A stretch of 64,000 nucleotides of DNA from Prorocentrum cordatum. Its lineage: Eukaryota > Sar > Dinophyceae > Prorocentrales > Prorocentraceae. Under the pieces are notes generated by a model. That model was given only the letters and a program-made list of their open reading frames with translations. It did no database searches and was not told the DNA's origin. Numbering within the stretch: position 1 is the stretch's first letter; each line of letters begins with the position of its first letter. The DNA lies in assembly GCA_963575745.1 (NCBI GenBank), contig CAUYUJ010000374.1, positions 21,890 through 85,889 on the forward strand. Direction: 5' to 3'. Of this stretch, positions 23,029-32,632 are shown in pieces. Made by a program: the position numbers and the translations under genes.

Positions 23029-23407
23029 GGCCTCGGCATCTCAGGGCCCAGGGCTGGGCACCGGGGCACCCAGGACCCCGGCCGACTTCCGCCAAGTCCT
23101 CGCATTTTCCGCGAGTGCCGTTTCAGTGCAAGCATTGGTTTGGCAGTTTTGCCCAAGCTATCGTTCAGGAAACAGCTTCGACGAGAGGGGACGGTCTCAA
23201 AACTTGCGGCAGCGTGGTACATGCCGAGCTCGTCTGGAGTCGCCCTTTGACAAGCGAAGCGCCCTTCTTGACAGTTCCTGCGCACCCCATGCAGGGCTCT
23301 GTGACTCTAGACGAAACGAACAGAAGATGTTTGCGTTTTCTGGCGCTTCGCCTTCCTCTCATCTCTGAAGGGACACGTGCCTGGCTCCCTCTTTTCAAAA
23401 TGACCCG
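23029..23407 (+). other. Upstream region of the acyltransferase-like gene
   Basis: Non-repetitive, moderate-GC DNA. Dinoflagellates generally lack a classic TATA box, and I see no convincing promoter element. Confidence 0.4.
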
Positions 23408-23429
23408 TCCGTAGCTCTTCAGCTTCAAG
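23408..23429 (+). promoter_or_regulatory. Probable spliced-leader relic before the acyltransferase-like gene
   Basis: The 22-mer starts TCCGTAGC, identical to the first 8 leader bases, and ends TCAAG like the leader. By eye 16 of 22 positions match. It lies 37 bases before the ATG at 23466, on the coding strand. A match of this quality is expected about 0.4 times by chance in the window on both strands, so position and strand carry most of the weight. Confidence 0.5.
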
Positions 23430-23465
23430 TGCCCGAACCTGCTCTTTGTATCCGACTTTGCTCGA

Positions 23466-24309
23466 ATGTCTGGCGGATTGCATTCCTTCTCCATCGAGGC
23501 GGCTGATGCACGGGAACAGGTGAATTCGGAGGATGAGCGCGACCCAGGCTTGCGCGGTCCTCTAGATTCGGTTGCGTCCTTCATGGATTTCCAGGGTGTC
23601 TCCAGACGACTGCATCACCTCGACTGGATTCGTTCAGTTATGATCTCACTTGCAGTCTACTTGCATGTCTGGATGGTGCTCACACAAGTGCAAGGTGTCA
23701 TCTTAGACAACGAGCACTTCCCCAACTTTCCCAAGGACTGGCCAGAGTACAAAGCAGTGGGTCAGGACCATGCGGAGTACGAGCGTAACGGATACGCGCC
23801 TAGGTGGATACAGTTGGGGCGGCAATTCTGCATTCCAGCATTATTTTGGGTTTCAGGTGCCGCTCTGGCTTGTGCGAAAAGCGGACTCGCTTCGATGTAT
23901 GTCAAAACGACAATGGTCACAGTGATCGGGTGTTTTGCGAATATGGTGGTATTTTTGATAGGCCCTCAGAATGATAGCTGCTCCTTCACAGCTTCTGAAT
24001 CTAATGAGGATTGTGCGGGATTGTTCATTGACTTCGTTGTTGCGCCGCATGCAGGCACACTCTTCCTGATCCTCTTCCAGTTCTGGTTCACATTGTTTTT
24101 GCTGGTGTTTATCACGGAAGACTGCATGCTCTACACTTGTTTGAGGAAGATGCAAGCGTCCAGCAGCCTTCCCATTCGCGAGCTACTCTTTCGATTCGTG
24201 GGCCTGGCCCTTTTTTACCTTGGTCTTTCATTCTGGGCTGGTGGTTACACAACCTTGCGATACTGGAGCCTATACGTGAGCGCCATGGATCTTATCCAAT
24301 GCCCCTACG
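23466..24309 (+). CDS. Acyltransferase-3-like membrane protein, exon 1
   Basis: The 281 codons plus one base are open from the ATG at 23466, chosen as the first ATG after the leader relic. Residues 1-40 are polar; the block RRLHHLDWIRSVMISLAVYL followed by HVW (48-69) matches the family hallmark, with an Arg (R56) then a His (H67) in the first membrane helix. More helices are visible near 120-137, 147-166, 197-217 and 240-260. Proteins of this family move acyl groups onto sugars or other acceptors at membranes; the substrate here is unknown. The exon ends at CTACG followed by GTGAGT, a good splice donor. Several Cys residues (172, 183, 220, 225) lie in or near loops. Family assignment is by pattern only. 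Confidence 0.78.
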
Positions 24310-25129
24310 GTGAGTCACCGCCGCCCTCTGCCTCGTGGGGACGCATGTGTGGCGAAATGTCGAGCGCGCGTGCAGCCACGCTGGTGGACTGCGAGTTCTA
24401 GGATTGACCACCGACCAAGTTCCTGCGGTCATTTCTCGGGACCCCTTTTGGGCATTTCTATGGGTCGCCTCAGGGACCTCTTCGGCCCCTCGTTGGGGGG
24501 CTTTGGGGCAGTTTGGGCGCCCTCTTTGATGCCTTTTACGTAGACGCTCGTGGGGCCGAAACATCGAAAATGCGGACACCCGCGCAAACTATTCACTTTT
24601 GGATGTTTTTGCCACGTCTTGGGCAGCCTTCGAGCATTTCGGAGTCCTAGTCTCCAAACCGTCTTACTTGGTTTCGGGCAGAAGCCATGGGACGAGCTTG
24701 GGTCTGGCCTGGAAAGCCCGCTTGGCCCTGGGCCCCAGGGGTCTGCGGCCTGGATGAGTCCTTGACATTTTCCGAATGCCTGGTTAGAGCTGGGCACCGC
24801 AAGAAGGATGACGTTGTATGCCAAGAGGGCATGGCATGCTTGCCTTGTATCGGCCTGGGCCCGACAACTCCGTTGGCCAACCGTCGCAACTTAGTGCCCA
24901 AGGGCCTTGCAACCTTTGAATCCTTGCAGTCAAGACGCTGAGATAAAGACCACTTCGGGCTCAGGAGTGGCTATGGTTTTTGGGCCGCTTCTGAGATCCA
25001 GGTCGGGGCACGTCTTCGTGGCCGACGCTCACCGTGACCAGGAAAGCTCATTCGTTTCCCATTCAGCGTTCCTAGTCATAGCACAGTGACTGCACCATGA
25101 ATCCTTATGACTGGCCTCGACTGTGCCAG
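24310..25129 (+). other. Intron of the acyltransferase-like gene
   Basis: Begins GTGAGTCACC. The best acceptor is GTGCCAG at 25129, with GATCAAG at 25140 as an alternative. About 0.8 kb with stops in every frame. The first 26 bases closely resemble 13558-13585. Part of the interior (24460-24680) loosely resembles module A of the CCAAGAGG family (TTCGAGCATTTCGGAGTC..CTCCAAACCG). Confidence 0.65.
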
Positions 25130-25799
25130 GGACGATCAAGGACCTGAGGGCATTCTACTTCGTGCAACAGAGGCACCGCGGCGGATTTTCACTCTGTGCC
25201 TTCTTCGTGGGGTGGCCGCGTCCCAGTCGCGGCAGTTGAGCGCACGCGCCTGGCAGTATGCCGCGGCCGCGTGCGCCGTCGCCCAGTTTGGCATACCGCC
25301 CTTCTTCGAGGACCAGCCTGCAGGTTTTGATGGACGCATCGTGATCTACTACCACCTTTTCAGGCAGTTCATCGCCCTTGGCTTTACGTCAACTCTGACC
25401 CGTGCCAGAGTGAAACCGATATGCTCAAGAGCTTGGCCTGTCGTTGTCATTCTCTTGCTTGCGGGCTGCCCTTCCACGAATTTCTTTAGGTCTGGCCAGC
25501 TGACATATCCATGGTTTCCCTTCGCAGCCGATCGGATCCTCTACACCAGCGGCAGCTTTGTAGTCATCTTCATCATGGATCGGATAGGTATTGTCTTCGC
25601 AGACCTTGGCCTTTGCGTTCAGCTGCCGCACGCAATTGGGAAGGGGACGCTGCTTGCGTACATGTTTCATCCACTCGGCATTGTTGTCTTGTCCAAGGTG
25701 CCACATCTCTTCGAATATGTTGATCCACTGATTGTGGCGATACTGATACTCATGGCGTTCACCGGCATCGTGGGGATCCTGTCGATTGCGAAGGGCTGA
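25130..25799 (+). CDS. Acyltransferase-3-like membrane protein, exon 2
   Basis: From about 25180 one frame is open to the TGA at 25797-25799 and encodes several hydrophobic helices: AWQYAAAACAVAQFGIPPF, RIVIYYHLFRQFIALGF, AWPVVVILLLAGC, FVVIFIMDRIGIVFADL, GTLLAYMFHPLGIVVL and PLIVAILILMAFTGIVGIL. The AYMFHP stretch resembles the late-helix YLlHP signature of the family. The 5' edge is uncertain. Acceptor 25129 joins in frame to GTIKDLRAFYFVQQ but then hits a stop, so a 1-2-base indel or very short intron would be needed. Acceptor 25140 joins straight into the long frame and reads GPEGILLRATEAPRR. cDNA would settle it. Confidence 0.7.
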
Positions 25800-26089
25800 G
25801 CGATGCCTTCGTCATGTGAGGTTAACATCTTGTTCGCGACGTCAGGACGTCAGGATCACTCCTCCAAAATCTTGGGTGTGTTCTGCTCAGAACTTCGGGC
25901 TGGATCCAGCGAGAGCCACAAGGGTGCCCCAGCAGGAGGATACATAGAGAAAGTGTCCACAAATCTTGGTACTCGAATTCGAGTCCCTCCTCTTACTGTG
26001 GTGGCGTCGACTTGGGGCCTACTGCCATGAAGGCCGCGCGCCGATAGAGTGTGTTTCTCGCCCTTAGGCACGGTCGCTTCGCTAGCAAA
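25800..26089. other. 3' flank of the acyltransferase-like gene
   Basis: Mixed sequence with no second gene. No AATAAA signal is seen, which fits dinoflagellates. Confidence 0.4.
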
Positions 26090-26397
26090 AGTGTGTGTGT
26101 GTGTGTGTATGTGCGTGTTGCGGGTGGGTCCAGCTTCGCTCTCGCTTATCTGGCCTACGCCGATGCGCCGCGCGCGTGCCCGCGGTTTACACATGCATAC
26201 CCACATACCGACATATCCACACATACACATACATATACACATACACAAATACACATACACATACACACATTCACATACACATACACATGTACATACACAT
26301 ACACATGTACATACACGTGCACACACGCATACATACATACATGCATGCATGCATGCATGCATGCATGCATGCATGCATCCATACACACATACATACA

Positions 26398-26431
<34 letters not shown>

Positions 26432-27110
26432 CATACATACATACATACATATACACATACAAACACACAAACAGACACACACACACATATACATACATAC
26501 TCACACATACATACATACACGCATACACGTACGCATACGCACAACCATACATATACATACATATACACATACACATGCACATACACATCGACACACATAC
26601 ATATACAAAATACACAAATCGACACACATACACACATACACACATACACACAACATACACATACATACATATACATGCATACACATCCATATACATACAT
26701 ATACATACATATACATGCATATACATACATATACATACATATCCATTCATACGTACTTACACAAGCACACATCTACACATACATATTCATGTACGTATAT
26801 ATATATATATATATATACATTTACATACACATACACATACATCTACAACAGTCCGTACACATAAACATACGCACGTCCATACATACACACATTCATACAT
26901 ACGTACACACGTGCCCACAGCCATACACACATACACACATTCACACATACATACATGCATACATTCATGCATGCATACACATACATACGTACTACATACA
27001 CACATGCATCCACACATATTTTTATATACAGATATGAACCCAGAGCCATGCATGCACACAAGTGTACATACATATATGCATACACACATACACATGCATG
27101 CATGAATGCA
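26090..27110 (+). repeat. (ACATAC)n / (CATA)n array, A/C-rich strand
   Basis: After a short GT run, about 900 bases of ACATAC and CATA units with a (CATG)n block at 26341-26377 and TATA patches. Open frames over 300 codons long (His-Thr-Tyr) are repeat artefacts. Confidence 0.95.
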
Positions 27111-27895
27111 TACATCCACACGTCCATGCATACTGCATGCATGCATGTATGTATGCATTTCTTGATGCATGCATACGTATATATATATATATGTTTATAT
27201 GTAAGCAGATACGCATGTACGTATGCATGCATGCATGCATGTATGTATGCATGAATGCACGCATGCATGTATGCTTATGTGCATGCATTCATGTACATAT
27301 GCATGTACATACGTATGTATGCATGTATGTATGCATGTCTGTTTGCCTGTCTGCCTCTCTGCCCGCCTGTCTGTCTGTCTGCCTGTCTGTCTGTCTATAT
27401 GTATGTATGTATGCATGTATGTATGTATGAGTGTGGGTTGCTTGTTTGTATGTTTGTATGTTTGTATATGGTTGTATGCATGTATGTATGCATGCATGCA
27501 TGAATACATGTATACTTGTATGTAGGTTTGTATGTATGTGTGCATGCATGTATATATGGATGCTCGTGGATACTCATGTAGGTAGGCATGCATGCATGCA
27601 TATGGATGCATGTATGTATGCATGCATATGTAGGATCGTAGACAGGATTGTCTTTTGCATGATGGGGTGCTTGTACACGTATGTTTGTATGTAGGTATAT
27701 AGGTATGTATATATGTATGTATGTCAGTATGTATGTATGTATGTATGTATGTATGTATGTATGTATGTATGTATGTGTACATGCATGCAATTATGTATGC
27801 ATGCATGCATGCATGCATGCATGTATGTATGTATGTATGTATGTATGTATGTATGTATGTATGTATGTATGTATGTATGTATGTACGTATACTTG
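27111..27895 (-). repeat. (GTAT)n / (GTATGCAT)n array, complementary strand
   Basis: The same repeat family continues with the other strand on top (GTATGTAT, TGCATGCA), with a (CTGT) block at 27335-27395. The last part, 27720-27885, is nearly pure GTAT. Confidence 0.95.
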
Positions 27896-28084
27896 TAGAA
27901 ATGTGTACATGTGAATATTTACACAGTCATATATAGGCATACAAGAGGTGTCTCCGCATCCTTCGTCCGCTTTCGCCGACCTTGCCGCCGCGTCTCCTGG
28001 TCTTTCTTTTTCGGCTTGCTGCTCTTTTTGGTTCCCCTCACCACTGACCGCCGCGTCGCAGGGCGTGTGTTCGCCGAGGTTCTA

Positions 28085-28156
28085 GTGTGTGTGTGTGTGT
28101 GTGTGAGCGTGTGTGTTTCTGTGTGAGAGAGAGAGGCAGAGAGAGAGAGAGAGAAG
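28085..28156. repeat. (GT)n and (GA)n tracts
   Basis: Two short dinucleotide arrays separated by about 15 bases. Confidence 0.93.
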
Positions 28157-28786
28157 CCGCCCTGTCTTTTCCTCTCGGCGCGGGGCAGCCTGCTGCCCTC
28201 CCTCTCCCGCCCTCCTCGTTCTCCTCCAGTCGTCGTCGTCCCCTCCTCGCCCCGCCGTTCCCCCCCTTCCCGTTGCACGGCCGCCACGCGTGCTGCCCAC
28301 CTGGCGGGCCTTCGGCCGCCCTGTGGCCCTTCCTTTCTCCCCCCTGCCTTTCTGTTGTGCCTCCTCCCTTTCGCCTCCCTCCTCGGCTGGCTCCTCCCCC
28401 TCTTCTTGTCGTGCCCTGCCCTTGTGGTATTTGAGGTGTCTCCTTCCTTCCCCACGGCTTCCCCTCCCCCGTCGGCTAGCCCGTGTCCCTCGTGTCCGTC
28501 CGTCTCCCCCCCTCGGCTGTCCGCTGTGGCTCCTCGCTCCTCGTTTCTCCCTACCTTTGCTTGGCCACCCTTTGTCTTGCTGGCCCCTGGTCGTACCAGT
28601 TCTGGCTGGCTTTTTTGCGATTGCGCGAGTTCCTTGACCGCCGCCTCGGCTCTGCCGGCCCGGCCCTGCCTGACCCGCCCCGTGAGCCTCCCCCGTGCCG
28701 GGGTCGTCCCGCGCTTGAGAAGATGACCCCTCCGACGCTCCTCCCGCCGAGATCCGCCCCGCTTTTTTAGAACCAGGCCCTGCCAT
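28157..28786. other. C/T-rich interval, no gene recognised
   Basis: Pyrimidine-rich on the + strand. Long open frames exist on both strands (for example 28082-28888 on minus) but are low-complexity Arg/Gly/Glu-rich and unrecognised. Confidence 0.4.
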
Positions 28787-30030
28787 TTGCACCCCGGGGG
28801 CCTTTTCCGCGCTGACCTCCGCACCTTCGGACGGGACGGGAGCTGCTACCGCTGCCACCGGGACGAGAGTTGCGGGGCACGCCCGCACGGGCGAACGCGA
28901 GCCTTCCGGTCGGCTCGTCGCCGACGCTCAGCTCGCCGAGTCGACGGTTCCAGTGGAGGGTCGTCCTCCGCGTCAATCGGGGCCGGCGCCGCGCCAATCG
29001 CTGACTGGAGAATCCCCTGGCTGCCATTGCCGCGGCGGGCAGCCCCGAGGGAGTCCCACGCTCCGCCGTCCTCTCACCTCAGCCCTCCTCTCCCCTTCGC
29101 ATTCCAATTCCCTGTCCTCGGAATGGGATCTCTCGCCCAGACGTGCCTTCTTCCGAGGCGGCCTCAGGCTGGGCCTCTCAGTCCCGCCGCCGCTCGCGAT
29201 TGCCGATCGGAGTCTCGGAGGCGCCCCTTCGCCCCGCTCCCTCGCCCCAGTGCCGATCCCTCCCCTTCCCGCCTCCCCACTCCAGCTCTGACCCCAGCCC
29301 GTCCCTCCGCCTTCAGGCTCCCCGGCAGGCTCCGGGCCTCCCTTCTCCCTCCGGAGCGCAACAGCGCCACACGGGTCGCCGAGGCCGTCCTCTTCGCCAG
29401 CGCGGTCGAGGGCTTCGATGCCAGTCTCCTCGCCACCGCTGCCGGGGCCGCCAGAGCCGCTGGCATCCTCGTCAGCACAGCTTGGATCACGCGCGCCACC
29501 AGCCTCCCCAGCGTAGCCGAGAACTTTGCCAGCTCCCTCGTCAGCACAGCCTGGTTCGTCGATGCCACCATCCTCGCCGGTGCCAGCATCCACGTCGGCG
29601 CAGCCTGGATCGCCGAGGCCATCATCCTCACCGGCGACATCGAGATCTTCGCCCCCAGCGTCGTCGCCGCCTCTGCAACCTGGATCACCAGCGCCGACAC
29701 CCTCGCCAGAGCAGCCGCGAGCTTCGTTGACGGCGCCCGCAGCCTTGGCCGCCAGCGCCATTGCTCGCAGCTGAGAGTTTCGATGACGGCATCCTCGTGA
29801 GCATAGACTGGATCACCGGCGCCCGCATCCTCGCCAGCGCAGCCGAGAGCTTCGATGACAGCATCTTCGGCAGCACAGCCTGGATCGCCGACGTCAGTAT
29901 CCTCGCCAGCGCAGCCAAGAGCTTTGACGGCTGCATCCTCGTCGCGCCGACGCCGACGTCGACGCCCAGTTCCTCGCCCGACGACGGCCACAATGACGCC
30001 CTCCCCGACGGCCTCCCCGCTGCCCCCTAA
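28787..30030 (+). CDS. Possible repeat protein, broken once (unknown function)
   Basis: A + frame is open from 28787 (GTG/CTG-type starts only near the edge) to 29800, 337 codons. From about 29390 it encodes diverged repeats of about 24 residues like AESFDDGILVSIDWITGARI, with third codon positions overwhelmingly C or G. Near 29757 the frame breaks and the same repeat continues in another + frame to 30030, so there is an indel in the genome or assembly. The 72-bp period is a multiple of three. The reverse strand is also open and encodes GCAGEDAGVGDPGC-type repeats, so the strand is not certain. I do not recognise the family; it may be a pseudogene or only a minisatellite. Confidence 0.33.
29390..29955. 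repeat. 72-bp GC-rich tandem repeat
   Basis: Recurring phrases CAGCGCAGCCGAGAGCTTCG, ATGACGGCATC and AGCCTGGATCGCCG recur roughly every 72 bp, well kept after 29760 and more diverged before. Confidence 0.82.
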
Positions 30031-30440
30031 CTGGCTACCGGCCTGGCGGTCTTCAATTCGCCCCACCCCGCGCCCCTCCTGATTGCCCGCCTCGCCCGCG
30101 GTGGTGATGCCGTGATGACGTCTCCGCGCCCGCCTGCCCCCTCGAGCCGAGTGATGACGTCTCCGCGCCCGCCTTCTCCGCTGAGCACGCGGGCATTTCT
30201 CCGCGCCTGGTGGCGGGCGGACTCGCTCCCGCGCTTGGGCCGCATTCGGAGCTGTCGGCGGATGCGCTGCGCAACTGCGGAGACGAGGACAGGCGAGCGA
30301 CGCCCTGCGGCAGCCGGAGCGACGCCCGCAGCTCCCTGCCCTCCCCGCGCGCGCGGGGTGCTCGCGCCAGGGGCTGTCCCCTGGGCCGCTGCGCTGCGCC
30401 CTGTCGGGGATGGTTTCCTCCCGGATCGCCAGCGATTCTG
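30031..30440. other. Spacer with a short direct duplication
   Basis: GTGATGACGTCTCCGCGCCC occurs twice, at about 30111 and 30149. No gene recognised. Confidence 0.45.
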
Positions 30441-30448
30441 ATGAAGTT

Positions 30449-30593
30449 TAAAGTCGGGCCTGTCCCTCTACAGGGGAATCACTCGAAAATAGGAAAATAG
30501 TTTCTCGAGTCTTTTTGGCATCTTTTGAGCATTTTTCGGGTATTTTTAATTTTTCGTCCAAAATCCCCCTGTAGGGGGACACGCCCGACTTAA
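30449..30593. mobile_element. hAT-like TIR element, shortest form
   Basis: At 145 bp it starts TAAAGTCGGGCCTGTCCC and ends GGGACACGCCCGACTTAA. The 8-mer ATGAAGTT flanks both sides exactly (30441-30448 and 30594-30601). Each arm has a CCCTCTACAGGGG or CCCCCTGTAGGGGG hairpin. It is the clearest template for defining the family's ends. Confidence 0.93.
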
Positions 30594-30601
30594 ATGAAGT
30601 T

Positions 30602-31035
30602 CTGAGCGTCAATTTGCTGTGGAGGATCTGGGTCGCCGAGCACTGGTGCCGGGCCGCGCCCCTCACCGCTCCCAACGGACCTCTCGATCGACGAACTGGC
30701 CGAGGAGGCTGGCTCCTCTTCCTCGTCTCCGTCGCCATCTCCACCTCTCCACTTTGGCCCCAGGAGCGGCAACGCTGTCGCTGGCCCGCCTGAGGCTGAC
30801 CGTGCGCACCGTGCTCTGGCGGACAGTGGTGGCTCTGGGCTTCTGCGCAGGTCCGTGCGGCGCCCTCGTGCGGCGCCAGTGACCTCCTGCCGCCCATCCA
30901 CTTCTCCGCTCCCCAGCTTCGACACCTCTTCGACACCACCAGCTTTAACACCACCTGCATGCCGATCCCCCGCCCGTGCCTCTTGAGGTCTGATCCCTGG
31001 ACCTCCCCGGCCCCCTGCCGCCCCCTCGTGCCCCC
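30602..31035. other. Spacer between two TIR elements
   Basis: GC-rich, no gene recognised. Confidence 0.4.
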
Positions 31036-31040
31036 TTCTC

Positions 31041-31235
31041 TCGGGGGCGGAAAAGAGGGGGGTGATGACTGTGGGGGGGTGGATATCATGGCGGGGGCCA
31101 TGATATCTCCCCAGATTTCATGGCGCCTCTTCTTGTTTCAACACGTCCCTGGCCCCCCCGCTGGGCCGCGCACATGCCGCAGGCCATGATTTGCACCCCC
31201 CCCCTCTTGGACGCCCCCCTCTTTGCCGCCCCCGA
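31041..31235. mobile_element. MITE M5, copy B (perfect 10-bp TIR, 5-bp target duplication)
   Basis: Ends TCGGGGGCGG and CCGCCCCCGA are perfect inverted repeats; over 22 bp the arms differ at one base. TTCTC lies on both sides (31036-31040 and 31236-31240). It closely matches copy A at 21132-21327, so transposition was fairly recent. Confidence 0.94.
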
Positions 31236-31402
31236 TTCTCCTCCGCCTCCCTGTTCCTCCGGGCGCCACTGCGGCCACGCCTCTCCGGCCGCGCCGCCGC
31301 GTCGGCCCGGCAGCAGGAGGCTCCTCCGGGGGCGCGGCGCTTTCCTGGCGCCGTGGACCGACGCGCACCGAAAGCGCAGCGGTGATGCACCAGCTTCGGG
31401 AG

Positions 31403-31556
31403 GGAGCAAAAACACACAGACGCAATGAATCGTCGAGCCCCCAGAAAATAGTTGTGGGAAGATATGGGAAGGGGTGGGGAAGGCAAAAAGCCCAGGAAAA
31501 ATATAGGGGAATCTGGGGAATCTTTTTATTTGTGTGCATCTATTTGCGTGTCCTGG
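31403..31556 (+). repeat. Dispersed repeat D1, copy 2
   Basis: Same order of A-rich start, CAGAAAATA, ATATGGGAAGG and TTTTTATTTGTGTGCATC as at 10932-11095. In both copies the next bases are GTCCTGGGGCCCCTT, so homology extends slightly beyond the core. Confidence 0.8.
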
Positions 31557-31757
31557 GGCCCCTTTACAGCTCCGTGACCCCTGCCGCGCTGCTCTCGGGC
31601 CCGGATGCCGCACGCGCGCGCGCATGTCGTGTGCTGGGTTTCGGCACGCGGGCAGCCCAGGCGCCCGGGGCGCGGCCCCCCAGCGGTGCTGCACACCCTC
31701 CGCCTGCCCCCGCGCCCACCCGCTGGTTTGCCAGTCGCCCCACCCCGTCTCCTCGAC

Positions 31758-31880
31758 GAGCGAACAACTCACACCCATACCCTTTGGAGGGTCGAAGGGA
31801 GGGGAGCTGGCTATGGGTATTGGTGCGAGTTGTCGGACCCTGGGGGAAGCTCCCGTTCGAGCGGGGACCCCCATCGCGGG
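31758..31880. mobile_element. TIR element with CGAACAAC ends, copy B
   Basis: CGAACAACTCACACCCATAC is mirrored at GTATTGGTGCGAGTTGTCGG, followed by CCCTGGGGGAAGCTCCCGTT and CGAGCGGGGACCCCCAT, which also occur in copy A (21955-22020). Confidence 0.72.
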
Positions 31881-31881
31881 A

Positions 31882-31983
31882 GTGACCTTTGGTGCGGGCT
31901 CGTCGGGCGCGATGCGGTATAAGCGGCCCGCGCCCTCGGGTTTGGCTCCCTCGCGCCCCCAAGAGCTGCGCACCAAAGGTCCC
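31882..31983. mobile_element. Small inverted-repeat unit (GACCTTTGGTGC arms)
   Basis: GTGACCTTTGGTGCGGGCTC is mirrored by GAGCTGCGCACCAAAGGTCC about 60 bases later. No target duplication seen. Confidence 0.68.
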
Positions 31984-32062
31984 TCTTACCCAGGGTCACT
32001 CTTGCGCCTGGCCGACCCGCGCCCACCCGCTGGCTTGCCAGTCGCACCACCCCGTCTCCTCT

Positions 32063-32583
32063 CCTGCTGGGCCGCCGTGTCGTACGGCTCCCTGCCGCCG
32101 TCCGGGGTTGCCCGCGTTGGCCCTGCCGGCATCTTCCCCCTGGGGGAGCCTTCTCGCGGCTCCTATCCTTCGTGGACGCACCCCCCCTCGCGGGAGCTGC
32201 GAGTGTGTCAAGGGGACGGTGAAGGATAAGTTCGTCGAGCGAGTGTTTTGTGATCTTATGGCGGTAATGATGGGAGTATTTTGGCTTTGCCCGTTCTCAG
32301 TTGCTCCCAGTGTGTTGCGTCGAGTTGTTTGTCATTCTGCATCTTTGCTGCCATTGTGGTGCATCGAATCGCGTAGCATAGATCAACAAAGGGAGAATCG
32401 GCTATATCGAATACGCCGCACCATCTGCATGCTTCTGGTCGCCTTTGCTTCCCCGGCCTGCGACATCGATTCCGCATTCACCGAGGCAGAGATCCACGAA
32501 GCAGCTAATCACTTACATGACGTCTGCGGCCAGGGTGACCAGGCAGACAATCAACCAGGCAGACCACAACAGCCAAACCAACC
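32063..32583. other. Lower-GC spacer upstream of the large composite element
   Basis: Around 32220-32590 GC content falls and the sequence is complex (not repetitive). A 255-codon + frame (31889-32656) crosses it but also crosses the TIR elements, so I do not call a gene. AACCA repeats precede the element. Confidence 0.4.
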
Positions 32584-32632
32584 AACCAGACTTACGTCGG
32601 GCCTGTCCCTCTACAAGGGGGAATATTCAAAA

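Larger units (their letters stand above)
31706..32062. repeat. About 48-bp direct repeats flanking a 260-bp TIR-rich segment
   Basis: CCGCGCCCACCCGCTGG(T/C)TTGCCAGTCGC.CCACCCCGTCTCCTC occurs at 31709-31752 and again near 32018-32062. Between them lie two inverted-repeat units, 31758-31880 and 31882-31983. Confidence 0.8.

Noticed and set aside
26049-27105. Open frames of 270-336 codons rich in His, Thr and Tyr
   Set aside because: They follow the ACATAC/CATA repeat period and occur in all + frames; repeat artefact.
31882-31983. tRNA-like fold
   Set aside because: The dyad has no TTC-loop signature (GGTTCRA) and no plausible anticodon arm; it fits a small inverted-repeat element better.
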